Source of the DNA: Rosellinia necatrix | Taxonomy: Eukaryota > Ascomycota > Sordariomycetes > Xylariales > Xylariaceae | Direction of reading: 5' to 3' | Assembly: GCA_021209875.1 (NCBI GenBank) | Contig: JAGYVD010000006.1 | Span: forward strand, 3,348,001 to 3,412,000 | DNA length: 64,000 nucleotides | Part shown: piece by piece, positions 48,761-61,652 of the stretch | How the letters are laid out: every line of letters begins with the position of its first letter | How positions within the stretch are numbered: position 1 is the first letter of the stretch | The notes under the pieces: generated by a model | What the model saw: only the letters and a program-made list of their open reading frames with translations | The model's database searches: none | Told to the model about the DNA's origin: nothing | Program-made: the position numbers and the translations under genes

Positions 48761-49436
48761 TCATGCCTTGGCCTCCTGGCTCTGTAGGTATTGGAAGCCG
48801 AAGTAGGCGGCCAGACCACCGACGAAGACAAAAGCGTACAGCGCAGTGCCCAGGCCAGCACCGCTCGTGTCGGCCGGGGGGGAGACAGCCGACGCAGTGG
48901 CCTTGGGTGTGGGGTCACCGGGCTGAGACGTGAATTGTTAGTAGGCGGGTGAGAAGGGAAGGGGGTGGGTGGCCAAGGAAGGAGGGCGGATGGTCGGAGA
49001 ATGGTCGGATGTTGGTTTGGGGAAGGGGGGAGGGATTCAAGAACTCACCTTGCGCTTGACAATGCCGACAAAGTACTTTTCTAGGGTTTCCCGGGCCTCG
49101 TCGCTGTGTCCAACATCCTCGAAAGCCTCGGTCGCGTCCTGGCCACCGACATCCAGCAACACCTCTTCACCGCCACTGCGAGAGAGCAATTTGGTCAGTA
49201 CGAGTGCGTGTTCCGAGGGGGGGCCGAATGGCCGAGGCGGAGAGGGCTCTTCCCCGGGTCTGGGGCCACGGCGGAGATGTCGGCGGGAGGATATCGATTG
49301 ACACGTAATGGTGGACTTACGGATGCTCGTCGATGAACTTGGTGGTGTCGTAGACCTTATCGTGGATAACAACAAACAGGTCCTTCTTGGTGTTGTGCTC
49401 GGCAACGTCTTGATAGGTGAACTCGGTGGCGGCCAT
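48761..49436 (-). CDS. CYB5: Cytochrome b5
   Basis: Three minus-strand exons, 49436-49321, 49175-49049 and 48922-48761, with introns of 145 and 126 nt (donors GTAAGT and GTGAGT, both acceptors CAG). Phases close to 134 residues. The heme domain begins [19 protein letters not shown] and contains the HPGG heme-ligand motif split by intron 1 (EHP then [18 protein letters not shown]); the second heme His is in DVGHSDEA. A short Pro/Ala linker leads to a single C-terminal membrane segment ([19 protein letters not shown]) and the tail QSQEAKA, so it is a tail-anchored protein, as in ER cytochrome b5. It passes electrons to fatty-acid desaturases, sterol enzymes and some P450s. Length and plan are normal for the family. 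Confidence 0.93.
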
Positions 49437-50889
49437 TTTTGCTGCGGAAGGCAGGGCAAAGTCGGGAACGGATACAAGTATTATTATCTACGTCTGGACG
49501 CGACGAAAGGGCCGGGCAGCTTGCAAGGACAAAGCGAGGTGCGACAAAAGTAGGGAAGGAGAGGAAAGCAAGCTACGTGTCGGATGATGGATGATGGTGA
49601 GGTGAGATTGGGATCGGGATTGAAATTGGATGCAGCGAGCGAATTGGTTGATACTTTAGTCGGTCAGCCGTCGGACTCCCTGCTGCAGGCCGGCTTTGGT
49701 GGGCGCTCCAGTTCTAAATTATTCTTTTCGCTATCTAATGGAATCAATCGGTCGGGGCACGCTAGCCAGAAGGCCCACTATCCCGCAGGATCGCTGTCTG
49801 GAGCCAGTGAGATGCTAGTGCGGCACTGGCAAGCACCCAATCTCCAGGTGGCCTGATGCCATCCGGCCAATCAGAGGCCTCTCAATTGTCGTCTTCCACA
49901 AACCGAGACTCAGTCTTTGCGGGACGGGCTAAAATGGCAACCCCCGAGTAGCACCCCGAGCCCGAACGCTGGGTATCGAATACGCTACATAGTGTATGCC
50001 GCCTTCCAGGGTTACCTGTCTATGGAGGTGCATACTGGACTGGACTGGTAAAGTGCCTGGACCCTGGATCTCCGCCTGGATTCCGAGTCGCAATTGCAGC
50101 TCCGAGCATCCGGTATCTATCTACTGTAAGTCGTACATAACGATTTATGTGGTAGTTTCCCATTGTACATCCCCCAATTGTGCTGCCTACGGTATACCAC
50201 ATACGATATGTATTGGCATACATACCTATACCCAGGTAGAGATACCTGCCTACCAATAGAGGTACCAGTAGAGGTGGCATCTGGCTGGTATATCACCTGG
50301 GGAAATGCTGCAACAGTAAGCGCATCCATCTCCAGATGACCGGCACTGCCAGTCATGCATGATATTCAAAACTGCTATACTGCATAACTTGTAACTACAG
50401 AGACGGCCTACTATTGCCAGTGCCAGCCCGGTACGACTTCTACTCCTGTAAGCCGTAGTAGTTGCAACTTGCACACGTACTTTTTACTCCGGCAACAGAA
50501 CTGCCGCCGTGGCAACCTATAACCCTCCCAAGGAAACGAATACGAATAAATTCAAACATCGCTTCACACACACACACGACGAAGTCTAAGTTTTTCTCGG
50601 CCTGCAGGTATGTAAACATCGGTTGTGCTTGACCGACCACCATCCTAGTCCTCATGTCTTGCACATGTTTGAGAGCTTATCATTCCATCCATTCGGGTCC
50701 GCCATCAACCAACACTCTCCGTAGAATGCCCAATTTGGCGTGTGGGAATAATGAATGAGGGACTTCTAGAACGCAAAATTCTTTCTCTACCTCGCAGCGG
50801 ATTATCTACCATTCGGTCTGTCCACGAGGACGATAGCGCATAGGGAGCATAGGCACGCGGACGATGCTAGTGCTTCGTTGCCAACAGGT
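49437..50889. other. Intergenic region
   Basis: Upstream side of cytochrome b5 and 3' side of the capping-protein gene. No gene supported; several frames of 60-90 codons lack domains. Confidence 0.5.
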
Positions 50890-52014
50890 TCATCTTCTCG
50901 AGCTCCCGCCGCCGATGTCTTGTCCCACCCGGTAGCTAGCTACCCTGTCCCATTCGATTTTTTGTCTCGTTACGGGAAGCTGTCTGCGCAGGCCCTTGAA
51001 TGCCCCTTCGCTGAGATTCGTGAACCCCCTGTTCAGCTCTTCTTGGTACTTTCTCTCGGCCGCGGCAATCTCTTTGCAGATACCCGCACCCGTGTCGGAG
51101 GATACGGCGACGGCAACAGGCTTGTTGGTCAATAGCCGCACGTTGCCATCCTCGTAGTAGTGAACATCGACTTTGACACTGCCCTCAAGGTTCCCTGAAG
51201 AAGGGTCAAAAACGTATAGGGATCGCCACCGTCCGTTCCTGGTTCATCTGCCGTCAGTCACATGCCCCTCACCCCGGCCTCCATATTTCGCAGCCATACC
51301 AGAAATTGTTCGGGCTATATTTGTTTGCCACTATGATGATGGCGATCTTCGTATCGTTCTCGGTGGGGTATACGCCGTACGAAGCGTTGGGGAAATGCTC
51401 CTGGACGTATGGGCCCAGGCTCTTGAGCGTTGATTTCCTGCATCGACCGTCAACGTCCCTGGAACCAGCGCGCTATGGTGGTCAGGCCACAACATACACT
51501 AATTCGGCCCGCGCACCATCTAAAACATAGCTCTGGACATCACTTGCTTTCTGGTAGGTGTTATTATCGAAAAATAGAACGCAGTCGGCTTTGATCGAAC
51601 CTGTGTGGCGTGGTCAAGGGCGAAGCTCGATGAGCTCTCGACATCGAAATATCGGCCATCGCCGAGGGAGTTGTGGGAGCTGATGACGACCTGCTGGCTG
51701 CTACCCGGCAGTTTGACGGTGGAATATTGTTCTTCATTGTACTTCTCAAAAGCGGGGCCCAGTTCAGAGATCAGAGAGGGTTCGTTAACGGTTAAAGCTT
51801 TGATGTCTGTGAGGTTGTGTAAGGGACGGTTGGGTCCTTCGGCACGTCGGTTGGGGGGCTACGCATACCATTGATCACGTCCACTAACTGGCTTATGATT
51901 TAGCTTCCAGGCTATAATATATAGGTTGGATGCCGGGGGGCGCTGGATATTTCTTACCTCTCCTGGCGGTGCGCCCTCCACGAAGGACTCGATGGTGGCT
52001 AACGACGAAGCCAT
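50890..52014 (-). CDS. CAP1: F-actin capping protein alpha subunit
   Basis: Six minus-strand exons: 52014-51958, 51887-51869, 51806-51601, 51550-51498, 51437-51300 and 51238-50890. All phases close, giving 273 residues, normal for the family. It starts MASSLATIESFVEGAPPGE; the second exon is only 19 nt and supplies LVDVIN. The body shows KYNEEQYSTVKLPGSSQQV, GRYFDVESSSSFALDH, FPNASYGVYPTENDTKIA, NKYSPNNFWNGRWRSLY, and VDVHYYEDGNVRLLTNKPV. The C-terminal part, EGAFKGLRRQLPVTRQKIEW, is the actin-binding hallmark. With the beta subunit it caps barbed ends of actin filaments and supports cortical patches and polarity. Intron 3 has a weak donor (GTTCGA) and is only 50 nt, but phase and homology support it. 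Confidence 0.93.
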
Positions 52015-52622
52015 CTTTAAATCGGCGCCCGCGACGACGTTTTGACAATGAATAGGTCGATATTCAGCGATCGAGCTTGTAGCTTGGTAATTTGGCCGAA
52101 GTGCGACCAGGTCGTGCTCGACGAGTTCAACGAAGTTCAAACAGCCAAATATGAGTGCTAGGTTAGGTTAGGTATGTCGGGGAGAAAGTCGTCATACCAG
52201 GTTTAACCTCTGTTTTACAAGTATTGAAACAGCGAGCGCGGGGCAAAGGCGGGCGGCACTCACTTGGCCCGATCTGGCGAAGGTCCACCTATTATTAGGT
52301 GCCCAAATACTGAAGTACCTAGGTACCCGGGGAGGCACCCTTACCTTACCCTGTAGTAACGCATAAGGGGTCCTGGTGTTGTTCGTTTCCTCCCTCGTTC
52401 ACGATCCGAGTTGCTGTCTGGCATATTAGCATACTAGTATTTGCACGAAACATCTTCCCGCCGCCACCTATTCTAGGAGGTATGCAAATCGACCTTGATT
52501 CACGCTTTTCTACCAGTTGACTATGGTAATTACAGCGTTTAAGCCTCATCTACGCCGTTTGCATCTAGTTTAAATATACAAAAAGATGCCTCCCCGACAT
52601 AGCTGTGATAAAGCATGTGATA
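52015..52622. other. Capping-protein promoter and E1 beta 3' flank
   Basis: The two minus-strand genes lie 608 bp apart. A TACCTAGGTACC palindrome-type motif sits at 52316-52327. No further gene is seen. Confidence 0.5.
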
Positions 52623-53887
52623 TTAATATTCAACCAACTTCTTGATACCGTCATAAACTCCTATAGTGCCGTTAGCCCCGCGTCAACATCTCGTGTCACA
52701 TTCGGCTGTTACTTACTGGCAACATCGGGGATGTTAAATTTCTCAAACATCAATGGCATATGGATGCTCCAACCCGCGACCCGGCTTATGGGGGCCTCAA
52801 GCCGTAGGAACGTTTCCGGATCTCCTTGGATCGCCGCCGACACTTCGGCTCCTATGCCCGCATTGATCATGGATTCGTGCACAATCATGCACCGGCCTGT
52901 CTTCTGGACGCTCTTGAGCACAGTTTCCCTGTCCCAGGGATATACCGTCCGCAGATCGATGAGCTCAACCGAGATACCCAGATCTTGCTCGGCCTTCTGA
53001 AGAGCCGCGTGGCAGGTGTACAACGGCTGTCCATAGGATATAATGGTGACATTCTCTCCCTCCTTGAGCACCTCGGCTTTAGAAAGGGGTAATGTATATG
53101 AGCCGGTGGGCACTTGCTCTACCGCCGCCCGGTATAGAATCTTAGGTTCCATGAATATACAAGGGTCGTTGCTCCGTATAGCAGAGAGCAATAGCCCCTT
53201 CGCTTGCAGTGGCGACCTGGGCATAATGACCCTCAGGCCGGGTACGTGGGTGAAGAGACTCTCGGGCGATTGAGAGTGATATAAGGCTCCGTGCCCGACA
53301 CCGCCGCAGGGCATCCTGACTGTCAAGCCACCTACGCTCCGACCCGTATTCCCTTCGCGGTATCTGTACTTGGCCGCCTCATTCACGAGCTGGTCGAACG
53401 CGGGGAAGACGTAGTCCGCGAACTGGATCTCGGCAACGGGACGCATACCCTCGGCGGCCAGGCCGATGCCGAAACCCATGATGCCTTGCTCCGTAAGCGG
53501 GGTGTTGAATACACGCTCCGCCCCGAAGTCCTCCGCAAGCTTCATTGTACAGCGAAAGACGCCACCAAAGGCAACGTCCTCGCCGAAGATCACGACGTTC
53601 TCGTCTTCGACAAGCGCGGTGGCCAGGGCATCGTTGATCGCCTGGAAAAGGTTCATTCGTTTCGTGGTGCCATTCTTGACCTCGGGCGGCAGCTCCGAGC
53701 TGCTCAGCGCCGCCTGCGGGCTATGCGCTAATAAGGGCGTCGTAGCGTAATCGGGTGAGAGGTTGAGCCGGGCGTTTGGCGGGTGTGTCGAATAGCAACG
53801 GCTGTGTATGACGGCTGCTTGTCGCGGCTGGGAGGACAAGGACGCCAGCGTCCTGTTGAGTCGGCGAAGCGAAAGACGGTTCTTCAT
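52623..53887 (-). CDS. BCKDHB: Branched-chain 2-oxoacid dehydrogenase E1 beta
   Basis: Two minus-strand exons, 53887-52717 and 52660-52623, with a 56-nt intron (donor GTAAGT, acceptor CTATAG), 402 residues. The first ~35 residues are a mitochondrial presequence (MKNRLSLRRLNRTLASLS, many Arg and Ser, no acids). The transketolase-type beta fold follows: MNLFQAINDALATALVEDE, FGEDVAFGGVFRCTMKLAE, NTPLTEQGIMGFGIGLAAEG, EIQFADYVFPAFDQLVNEAA, VGHGALYHSQSPESLFTH and the C-terminal domain with LIDLRTVYPWDRETVLKSV. The last exon adds the expected end VYDGIKKLVEY. With E1 alpha it decarboxylates 2-oxo acids from Leu, Ile and Val in the mitochondrial matrix. The size of the vertebrate and fungal protein is matched. 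It is divergent from the glucanase gene, with 488 bp between starts. Confidence 0.95.
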
Positions 53888-54375
53888 TGCGAATTGGAGT
53901 GTGTGATCGGCGATTCCTATCGGCGAGGATCAATTGACCGTTGGGTTGTAAAAAAGGAGGACAGCCCACGAGACGAGACGGGAGGGACGAGAGGTCCTCA
54001 TCGTCATGTTCCGGGGGAAGTTCGCTTAGTTGCGGCACTCGGCTCGGCCGCCACGCTGGGAGTCTGCTGGGAGCTAGACGACCCCGCTACGATCCGCGCT
54101 GTCGTCCAGCTACCTGGGTAGGTGCTTAGGTGCTTACCTGGACTGCTTGTACATATAAATAAATGGGGCCGATTGTTGCCCCGTCAACACACCGATCAGC
54201 TATTGATGTATTAATGTCTTACATTGCCGAACATGCAAGTGGCCGTTGGGTGCAGATGCCAAGCAATCCCATTTCAGTCTCGTCCAGAAATCGGCCTAGG
54301 CCGTATGGTCCGAGGGTTGCTTCATGATAATCGGATATAGTGCTTTTTATTTTTAATCCGCGTCTCTCGATCGAC
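53888..54375. other. Divergent promoter region, E1 beta / glucanase
   Basis: 488 bp between two divergent start codons. TAGGTGCTTAGGTGC and TACCTGGGTAGG motifs lie near 54112-54140 and TATAAATAAATG near 54155. No gene inside. Confidence 0.5.
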
Positions 54376-56694
54376 ATGGCATCGTCTGAGGACCGTGACC
54401 CCAGAGAGCGCCGCCGCAGAGAACCCAACACACACAGGAGACACCATGAAAGACGGAAATCCCAAGATCATGGCACCAGGCCTCCCTCGGAAGCGCCACG
54501 TAGCCGTTCAAAGCCGAAGTTATCCATGGACGCCCTAGCGCAACTGAATGAGATGAATACGACAGGTCGCATTCCAGAGCAGCCCCAACCCCGGAGAGCG
54601 GAACGAAAGCGAAGGAAAGAGCAACCACGACGAGACGAGTACGAAATCATCGAACCAGAATATGAATCGCCGCGCAGAGATCGGGCCCGGGGGTACGCCG
54701 CCAGGGATTTGGATAGGGAATACGAGCAGCCCCCGCGGAGGACAAGGCACCGACCGAATGAATATTCAGAGTCGGAAAGAGAACCAGAATCACCGAGACG
54801 TCCAAGGCGAAGCCGTGCATACGCACGACCCGATTTCGACGATGATGACGAGGAGCACGTGCCTTTAGAAAGAGAACGGAGACACCATAGGAGAAAGAAA
54901 AAGAGAGTCGTCAGCGGTGCCATTGTCGAGGAAGGCAGATCAACCCCCGCAATGCGAGGCGGTGCCGGGAGCAAGGGTAGCAGCTACAACAGTAGCGAGA
55001 ATGAAAAATCAACAGACTACCGCCCTCCGGAATGGGTCCGGAAGAAGAAGCGATGTGAGTGATGCGGTGGTATCTCTGGGATTCGGTAACTGACTACAGG
55101 CACAGGGATCATAGCGGGCATCGCCCTCGTGGTGCTTATCATCATCATAGTAGTCGCGGTCGTAGTGAGCAAGAAGAACGCCCCCAAGGCGACCAAGAAG
55201 CCGGACCTCGGGAGTGTCGATCCAGACAGCGTGCCGACGGGTGCCCGAGGGACGTACCTCGACCCATTCACGTGGTACGACACCGTGGACCTCAACGTCA
55301 CCTACACGAACGAGACGGTCGGCGACCTGCCGATCATGGGCCTCTTCACGGATTGGGACGACTCGGAGGCGGCGAACGACAAGGTGCCGGCGCTCGACGA
55401 GGCCTGGGGCGACTACAGCAAGACGCCGGCGCGCGGGGTGAACCTGGGCGGGTGGCTGTCGCTGGAGCCGTTCATCACGCCGTCGCTGTTCGACTACGAC
55501 ATCCGGCTGGGCATCGTGGACGAGTGGACGCTGTGCAAGCACCTGGGGCCCAAGACGACGGCGTCGACGCTGGAGAAGCACTACGCCACGTTCGTGACGG
55601 AGCAGACGTTCGCGGAGATCCGGGCGGCGGGGCTGGACCACGTGCGCATCCCGTACAGCTACTGGGCGGTGCAGACGTACGACGACGACCCGTACCTGTT
55701 CCGGGTGTCGTGGCGGTACCTGCTGCGCGGGATCGAGTGGGCGCGCAAGCACGGCCTGCGCGTCAACCTCGACCTCCACGGGCTGCCGGGGTCGCAGAAC
55801 GGCTGGAACCACAGCGGCCGCCTCGGCGCCATCGGCTGGCTCAACGGGACCGACGGCGAGCGGAACGCGCAGCGGTCCCTCGACGTGCACGACCGGCTGT
55901 CCAGGTTCTTCGCGCAGGCCCGGTACAGGAACATCGTGACGTTCTACGGGCTCGCCAACGAGCCGCAGATGGTGCGGCTGTCCGTGGACGCCGTGGTGGC
56001 GTGGACGGAGCGCGCGCTGGCGCTGATCCGCGGCAACGGCGTGGCGGCCAACGTCGTCTTCGGCGACGGCTTCATGGGGCTCGAGAACTGGCGGGGCCTG
56101 CTGCCCGGGCACGCGGACCTCATCCTCGACGTGCACCAGTACGTCATCTTCAACAACGACCTGATCCGGTTCACGCACCAGGAGAAGGTCCGGTACGCCT
56201 GCGACGGCTGGACGCAGCAGGCCGAGCAGTCGCTCGACACGGCGACGGGCTACGGGCCGACCATGTTCGCCGAGTGGTCGCAGGCCGACACCGACTGCGC
56301 CGAGCACCTGACCAACGTCGGCTGGGGCAACCGCTGGACCGGCACCTACGACCCGGGCGCCTACGACCCCGCCGCCCGCTCCGCCGCCGCCCTGACGCCC
56401 ATGTGTCCCACCACGGACGGCCGCTGCTCCTGCGCCGGCGCCAACGCCTCCCCGGGGAGCTACGGCGCCGCCTACAAGGAGTTCCTGCTCATGTTCGCCG
56501 AGGCCCAGATGACCTCGTTCGAGAAGGGCTACGGCTGGTGGTACTGGACCTGGGACACCGAGTCCGCCCCCCAGTGGAGCTACCGCCAGGGCCTCGCCGC
56601 CGGCATCCTGCCCGCCAAGGCCTACGATCGCGGCTTTAATTGTGACTCCGACGTGCCCGACTTCGGGGACGCGGGGCTTGACGAGACATACTGA
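54376..56694 (+). CDS. Membrane-anchored GH5 exo-1,3-beta-glucanase
   Basis: Two exons, 54376-55054 and 55100-56694, with a 45-nt intron (donor GTGAGT, CTGAC branch, CAG acceptor), 757 residues. Residues 1-226 are a hydrophilic cytosolic tail rich in Arg and Glu. A single membrane segment at about 230-249 (IIAGIALVVLIIIIVVAVVV) makes it a type II membrane protein with the catalytic part outside. The GH5 family 9 core starts near GVNLGGWLSLEPFITPSLF and contains HVRIPYSYWAV, LDLHGLPGSQNGWNHSG, the acid/base Glu514 in GLANEPQM, and the nucleophile Glu618 in MFAEWSQAD. This plan equals the Aspergillus exg-D type glucan 1,3-beta-glucosidase, which trims beta-1,3-glucan at the wall. Two nearby Cys pairs lie in the CPTTDGRCSC region. 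The exon 2 frame is very GC-rich, producing a long shadow frame. Confidence 0.93.
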
Positions 56695-59654
56695 GCTCGT
56701 TCGATTTCTATCGTATTTCTATTTTTTTATTATTTTTTTGTTTATTTTTTTTTTTTTACTCCTGTGATAAGGGAATAGCATACGTAAGATGAGATGTGTC
56801 TATTTATTTACGCTAGGGGCATACTACAGGATGCTAGAGGGCGGCGTCGGTGCATATTGGGTCAGGTTGATCACGAGGGCGGCATTCTGATATGATATTT
56901 TGGAAATCCCGTTCAGGGGAGTGGAGGCTTCTCACGACATACGAAGAGCAGACATAGAATACGATACGATGCGCATCACTTGTTTGTATTTAGCATACGA
57001 GGCATATGATACTGAAATGGAAATGGTTGCGAGCCCAGCATCGACATAACTAGTCGCAGACTGGGGTTTTTTTTTTTGTGTATTTGTTTGTTATCGTGTG
57101 CCCAGATTACAGTACCGCGAGGCTCAGAGTGCTCGCAATTTCTAAGAGTTTGAAAGTATGTATATCCCAGGTTAGATAATACGAGACGCAGGTCATCGCC
57201 GAGACGACCGCTTAAGATTACCTCCCCCATCTATCCCAGGCGCTGTCCGAATACCGGACCGACCAGCCCGAACCCATCTTCCCAATAAGTAACCTACGCT
57301 ACACTACACTACACTACATTATACTACACCACACTATACTACACCACACACCGTCCCGGTCACATCGCATACGCGTCAAATCGCATGATCTGTTCTTAAC
57401 GAAATCCTGAAATCTTACAAGAGAGTGTGTGCATGTAAGGATCTTAATGATGATCCGACATGGGGTGGGTGACGCCCCCGTATGTATCGATCGGCACCAC
57501 GCACTTATCCATGTGTTATTGCCAAGTGAAAAGCCCCCAATGTAACCCAACGTGGGCGATCCGGGGTGCTCCAGATGCAGATACTTACACCACACACACA
57601 CTCGCGCTGCCCGTTGAGCCACCCTCACTTATTCCCGTCAGCCTTGAAACGGAGTGTGGGAGAGAAGCGAAGCGGTGACGGGACAGGGGGGGAAGGGGCG
57701 TGGCGAACGTGTCTTGTAATCATCGTTTTATTGATCCGGATTGGCTGAGTAATGAGGCAAGTTTTCTGCTTGCGAATGCTGCTTAGGGAGGGAAGTCCTA
57801 CACCTAAGCTAGCTGAAAAGACTCAAAGAGTCGAAAGATTGTAACCATGTAAGGCAGATCATTGGCAATGCAAGTAGGCAGGCAGACACGAGGTTGGACA
57901 ACGCCAAACACTAGCGAATCGAACGTGGAAACGAGGTATGATGCGGCTGAAGCGCGAAACCAGACAGTTGAAAAAGGAGAAAAGACCCAATCAAGACAAA
58001 AAAAAAAAGAAAAAGAAAAAACACCGAGTTCGAAGGAGGTAGGGAGGAAAATAAGATCATTACAGGGGTGAAAGAGAAAAAAAAAAAAAAACCTGAAGCA
58101 AGCCACAAAAGACCCAATACGGGAGGGGGCCAATATACAATCAACCTCCAGTAAACCGCCTGGTTCCTGGTGCCTGACTAATGTGCCGTGACGTGACGGG
58201 CTACCCGGCATGATGATACTGGACCAGATATCCTGCCCTGCAAAGAGCCTGCAGGAAATAATATTTTTCTCGTCCACGGCGCGACGAAATCTGGGTTAGC
58301 GCGATGCACGGCACCAGATGCAGCGGAACCCAGGCACACACCTACCTCCCAGCCAGAAGAAAGGGCTCACCGACTTCGCCCGTTACGAGGTTTTGGTGAT
58401 AAAAATGCATGCATACACATACTGGGTTTTTTTTTTTTTTTTAGTCGTCCATGGGTGGGTTTTATTTTATGGTGAACGAAGGGATGCTTTACTTAGTTAA
58501 GAGTTTTTTAGGTCGCAAATCGAGAGAGACAGGGGGGGAAGGGGGGAAGGGGAGGAGAGAGCAGCAAGAGTTAGAGCTAGAGCTTTTAGCGTGAGATGGC
58601 CATGAATAGGCGAATTGAGAACAACCATGGTCCGAGATCAAAAAAAAAAAAAAAGTGATCAAGGAGGCAGAACAAGCCCACATCGGCGCGATGTCCGATA
58701 CCCGAAATCTACGCTTCTTTGCTGGTTGAGATCGGAAGCGCAGGCCGGGCCTATGGGAAAGAAGAGGGGCGAGATCCGCGAGAGGCGGGCGGGCGGGGAT
58801 TTAGACGAAGTGGGAGACTCTACCCTCGATCACTCTACTTGTGGTGTATGTTATCATGTTTATTTTTTGTGTGCTCCAGTAGGAGATGCAGTATTGTTTG
58901 AGAAGTGGGGAGACGTGGGGGAACATCGTGTATCGAGATGGAGAAAAAATCTTTCTCATCTCGAATTCCGGCATATGTCGACATCGAAGAGGGCACTTGG
59001 CGGTCTTGCGAACATCAATTATGTAGTCAAATGCACCATGGTTGGCTGTAAATAATGAAACGACACAGCCATGTATACCTTCGCCTCATTGTGATGGAGA
59101 GCATTCGTTGCCAGACCGAGTTATGCTCCAAACAGGTTGGAGGAAAAGCCGGTTGTTATTCCAACGTACATTTGCTGTTGGCCAGGTTCTGGGCGAGGCA
59201 CTTCCGGCTGCTGCCTACTGTAGTTAGCTTTAGATAGTGCATACATCCACCCGGGAAAGGGGAAGAGGATGTGAAAACCAGACACTAAAACCGGGATTGG
59301 GCAAGATAGAGGCAAATGTGCTTGATATTCCATGGTAGGTTGAACAGCAAATTCATGTGGAATTGCGAGCTACGACTAGCAAGGCACCATGAAACCATGC
59401 TATTTAGCGTCCACCGAACAATAAGCTGGGATCGAACCATCATTACACTCCTCGAGGGACCCAAGCTAGCCAATTCCAGGGAATCTCTTCATCACATGGC
59501 AACCCTGTACGACGAATGAAGCGTCTGGGGAAGTGAATGACCACATGATAGGGGGTACGAAAGGACACGAACGGAATTCCAATGGGCATACGCAGAGGAC
59601 GGACGCCTATCGTGCAACAGGCAGGTCGGGGTGATCTCGTCCTATCCTGCCTAA
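56695..59654. other. Intergenic region
   Basis: No gene supported. T-rich terminator-like sequence follows the glucanase stop (56715-56757). CTACA-type short repeats lie at 57298-57350 (ACTACACTAC units). A runs occur at 58000-58095 and 58640-58653. Frames here lack domains. Confidence 0.5.
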
Positions 59655-59921
59655 TCAAGCCAACCTGATTCCCTGGGGCTCTGGTGCGTAGCGTAGAAGA
59701 ACGCGATTCGGTGAGGTGAGGCACCAGCCGCCGCCGTCCTCCCTGTGAGAAGGTTGAACAGCATTCTGCATGGCGACCCCGTGCGAAGCCCCTTCCACCA
59801 ATGGCCACGCGTAAGCAGGGCCGGCCTCGACCAGAAGGGTGGTTGGTATCTTGGGTTGCGCAGGTTCTTCCCTCCAGTCATCGTCGAGGATGGGTTCCAG
59901 AGCTAGCACAAGACTCCCCAT
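59655..59921 (-). CDS. Possible small protein of 88 residues
   Basis: ATG 59921-59919 has an excellent context (TTCACCATGG) and the frame runs to TGA 59657-59655. It starts MGSLVLALEPILDDDWREEP and has mixed composition without low complexity. No domain, signal peptide or membrane segment is recognised. It may be a genuine small gene, a first exon, or a chance frame; nothing else in the surrounding 7 kb looks coding. Confidence 0.28.
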   Translation of the reverse strand: MGSLVLALEPILDDDWREEPAQPKIPTTLLVEAGPAYAWPLVEGASHGVAMQNAVQPSHREDGGGWCLTSPNRVLLRYAPEPQGIRLA

Positions 59922-61628
59922 GGTGAATTTCTCCGAGAGGGCGAGGGCGGCCCAGCCTCCCTCGTCAGGTAGATGGGGAGTGGAGTAGGGTTTGGTTCAC
60001 CAAACGACGACGACATGACCAGCTGTGGCTCAGGATACGACCCAACAGAGCGAACCCTCTCTGGCTCACCTGAGATATGATCCCAGAATGGACGTCCTGC
60101 GCAAGGCCCGAGGCTCGCTACTATTACGGTGAGCTGTCAGACATGTCGTCTGGTTCATGAGCCTGGACATGCGAGCCGAGAGAAGCCAGCTTCGTATCAG
60201 TCTTGCGTAGCGGCCTGATCAGCTTGGTACGGTACTTGGTAGGTGTTAAACGAACGAGTTGTTGTTAGTTTCGTTGTCGTCGATGCTACGCTATTGGGTG
60301 CTGAGGTCGTACCTGGTTGACATCAGAGCGTTACACCACATCGGACGCTTGCAACAGGTAGGCAAGGGTGTATCGTAATAACATCCACAAGGCACAGCAC
60401 AAGCCGTTGATGCTGCAGACGCTCAGGCCCATCCGTTCAGTGGATGTTTCGAGCCGGGAGGTCTTCGGAGACATCCACTCCAGAGTTACATCAGTCCAGC
60501 TGTTGATCGTCTTCTCTGCAGCTGGAGATACCGTTTTGAAGAATAAAAATTTTTAAAAAAAAATTAAGCAATAATAAAAATAATAAATGATAAAAAAAAT
60601 TAAAAAAAGGACTAAAATAGGTTAATGCGATAAGACAATATGGTGAAATAATGATGAAATAAAAAATTCGAAATAAATCACCAACATCATGACGTTGGCA
60701 TTACAAATCCAAGCGCAACGGCAGCAGACGACAGGCAGGGTAATAAATGCGCAATCTACCCTACGCATCGACTTGGAGACGATGCATGTCATCGTCCAAC
60801 TGCAAGTGCTCCGACCACCGCAGACCAAAGGCGGTGATGCCCGAGAAGGGTATGTTGTGTATCACAAATCATTTGAGCATGATTCGTGTGATGTTCTGGA
60901 TAACATGAATAACATGAACAACATGACTCTGTCGAATGCGGCCAACCGCGATAGAGATAGAGAATAGGGAATACCTACCCAGTGTGAAGTACCTGCTGGG
61001 TAGGCGGGTAGATATGTGTCGAGCAGTGCGCGCACTGCTGTAGTTTAGGGAGACGCTTGCCCCCTGGAATCTGGATTCCTCCCCCCATAACTCTGTGGGT
61101 GGACCCTGAATGTTACATGCCTACGTACTTTCAGCATCAAGTATCAAAAAGTAGGTGTGTAGGTACAGTAAAACCCGGATAGGCAGCTATCAGGCACAAT
61201 GCCAACGTCTTGTCATATCTTCACTAAATGGAGAAATAGAGCCGCCATACGGTGAGCATCAAGAAATAAGAGATGAATAATAAAAAGAATACGAACCTTG
61301 GTAGGCGGCGGCAAAAACCCATCATCCCTAAAATAGGTACATATATGCATAGGCGCATATATAGGCGCATGTATAGGCACATATTGGTGTGATTTAATGA
61401 TGCTTGGCCATGCACGTGTTGGGGCAGTTGAACAGATGGTCGGTAGAACCAAGACATGTCGCAGATGGCCAGTTCATCTTGGCAACACAACATGATGCCC
61501 ACAACATCTACATCTACATCCACCATCTCGCAACCGGAGATAAAACAAGGATATCGCGACCACGACCGGTGAGGAATATCTCATGGCCGAGCAGACGGTC
61601 GCAATGCCTCGATAGAAGCGCGCCGTCT

Positions 61629-61652
61629 TCATCATCATCATCATCATCATCG
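61629..61652. repeat. (ATC)n microsatellite
   Basis: Seven to eight CATCAT units in non-coding DNA. Confidence 0.85.

Noticed and set aside
55009..56639. Frames of 432 (minus) and 526 (plus) codons over the glucanase
   Set aside because: Shadows of GC-rich exon 2; the GH5 frame has all catalytic motifs.
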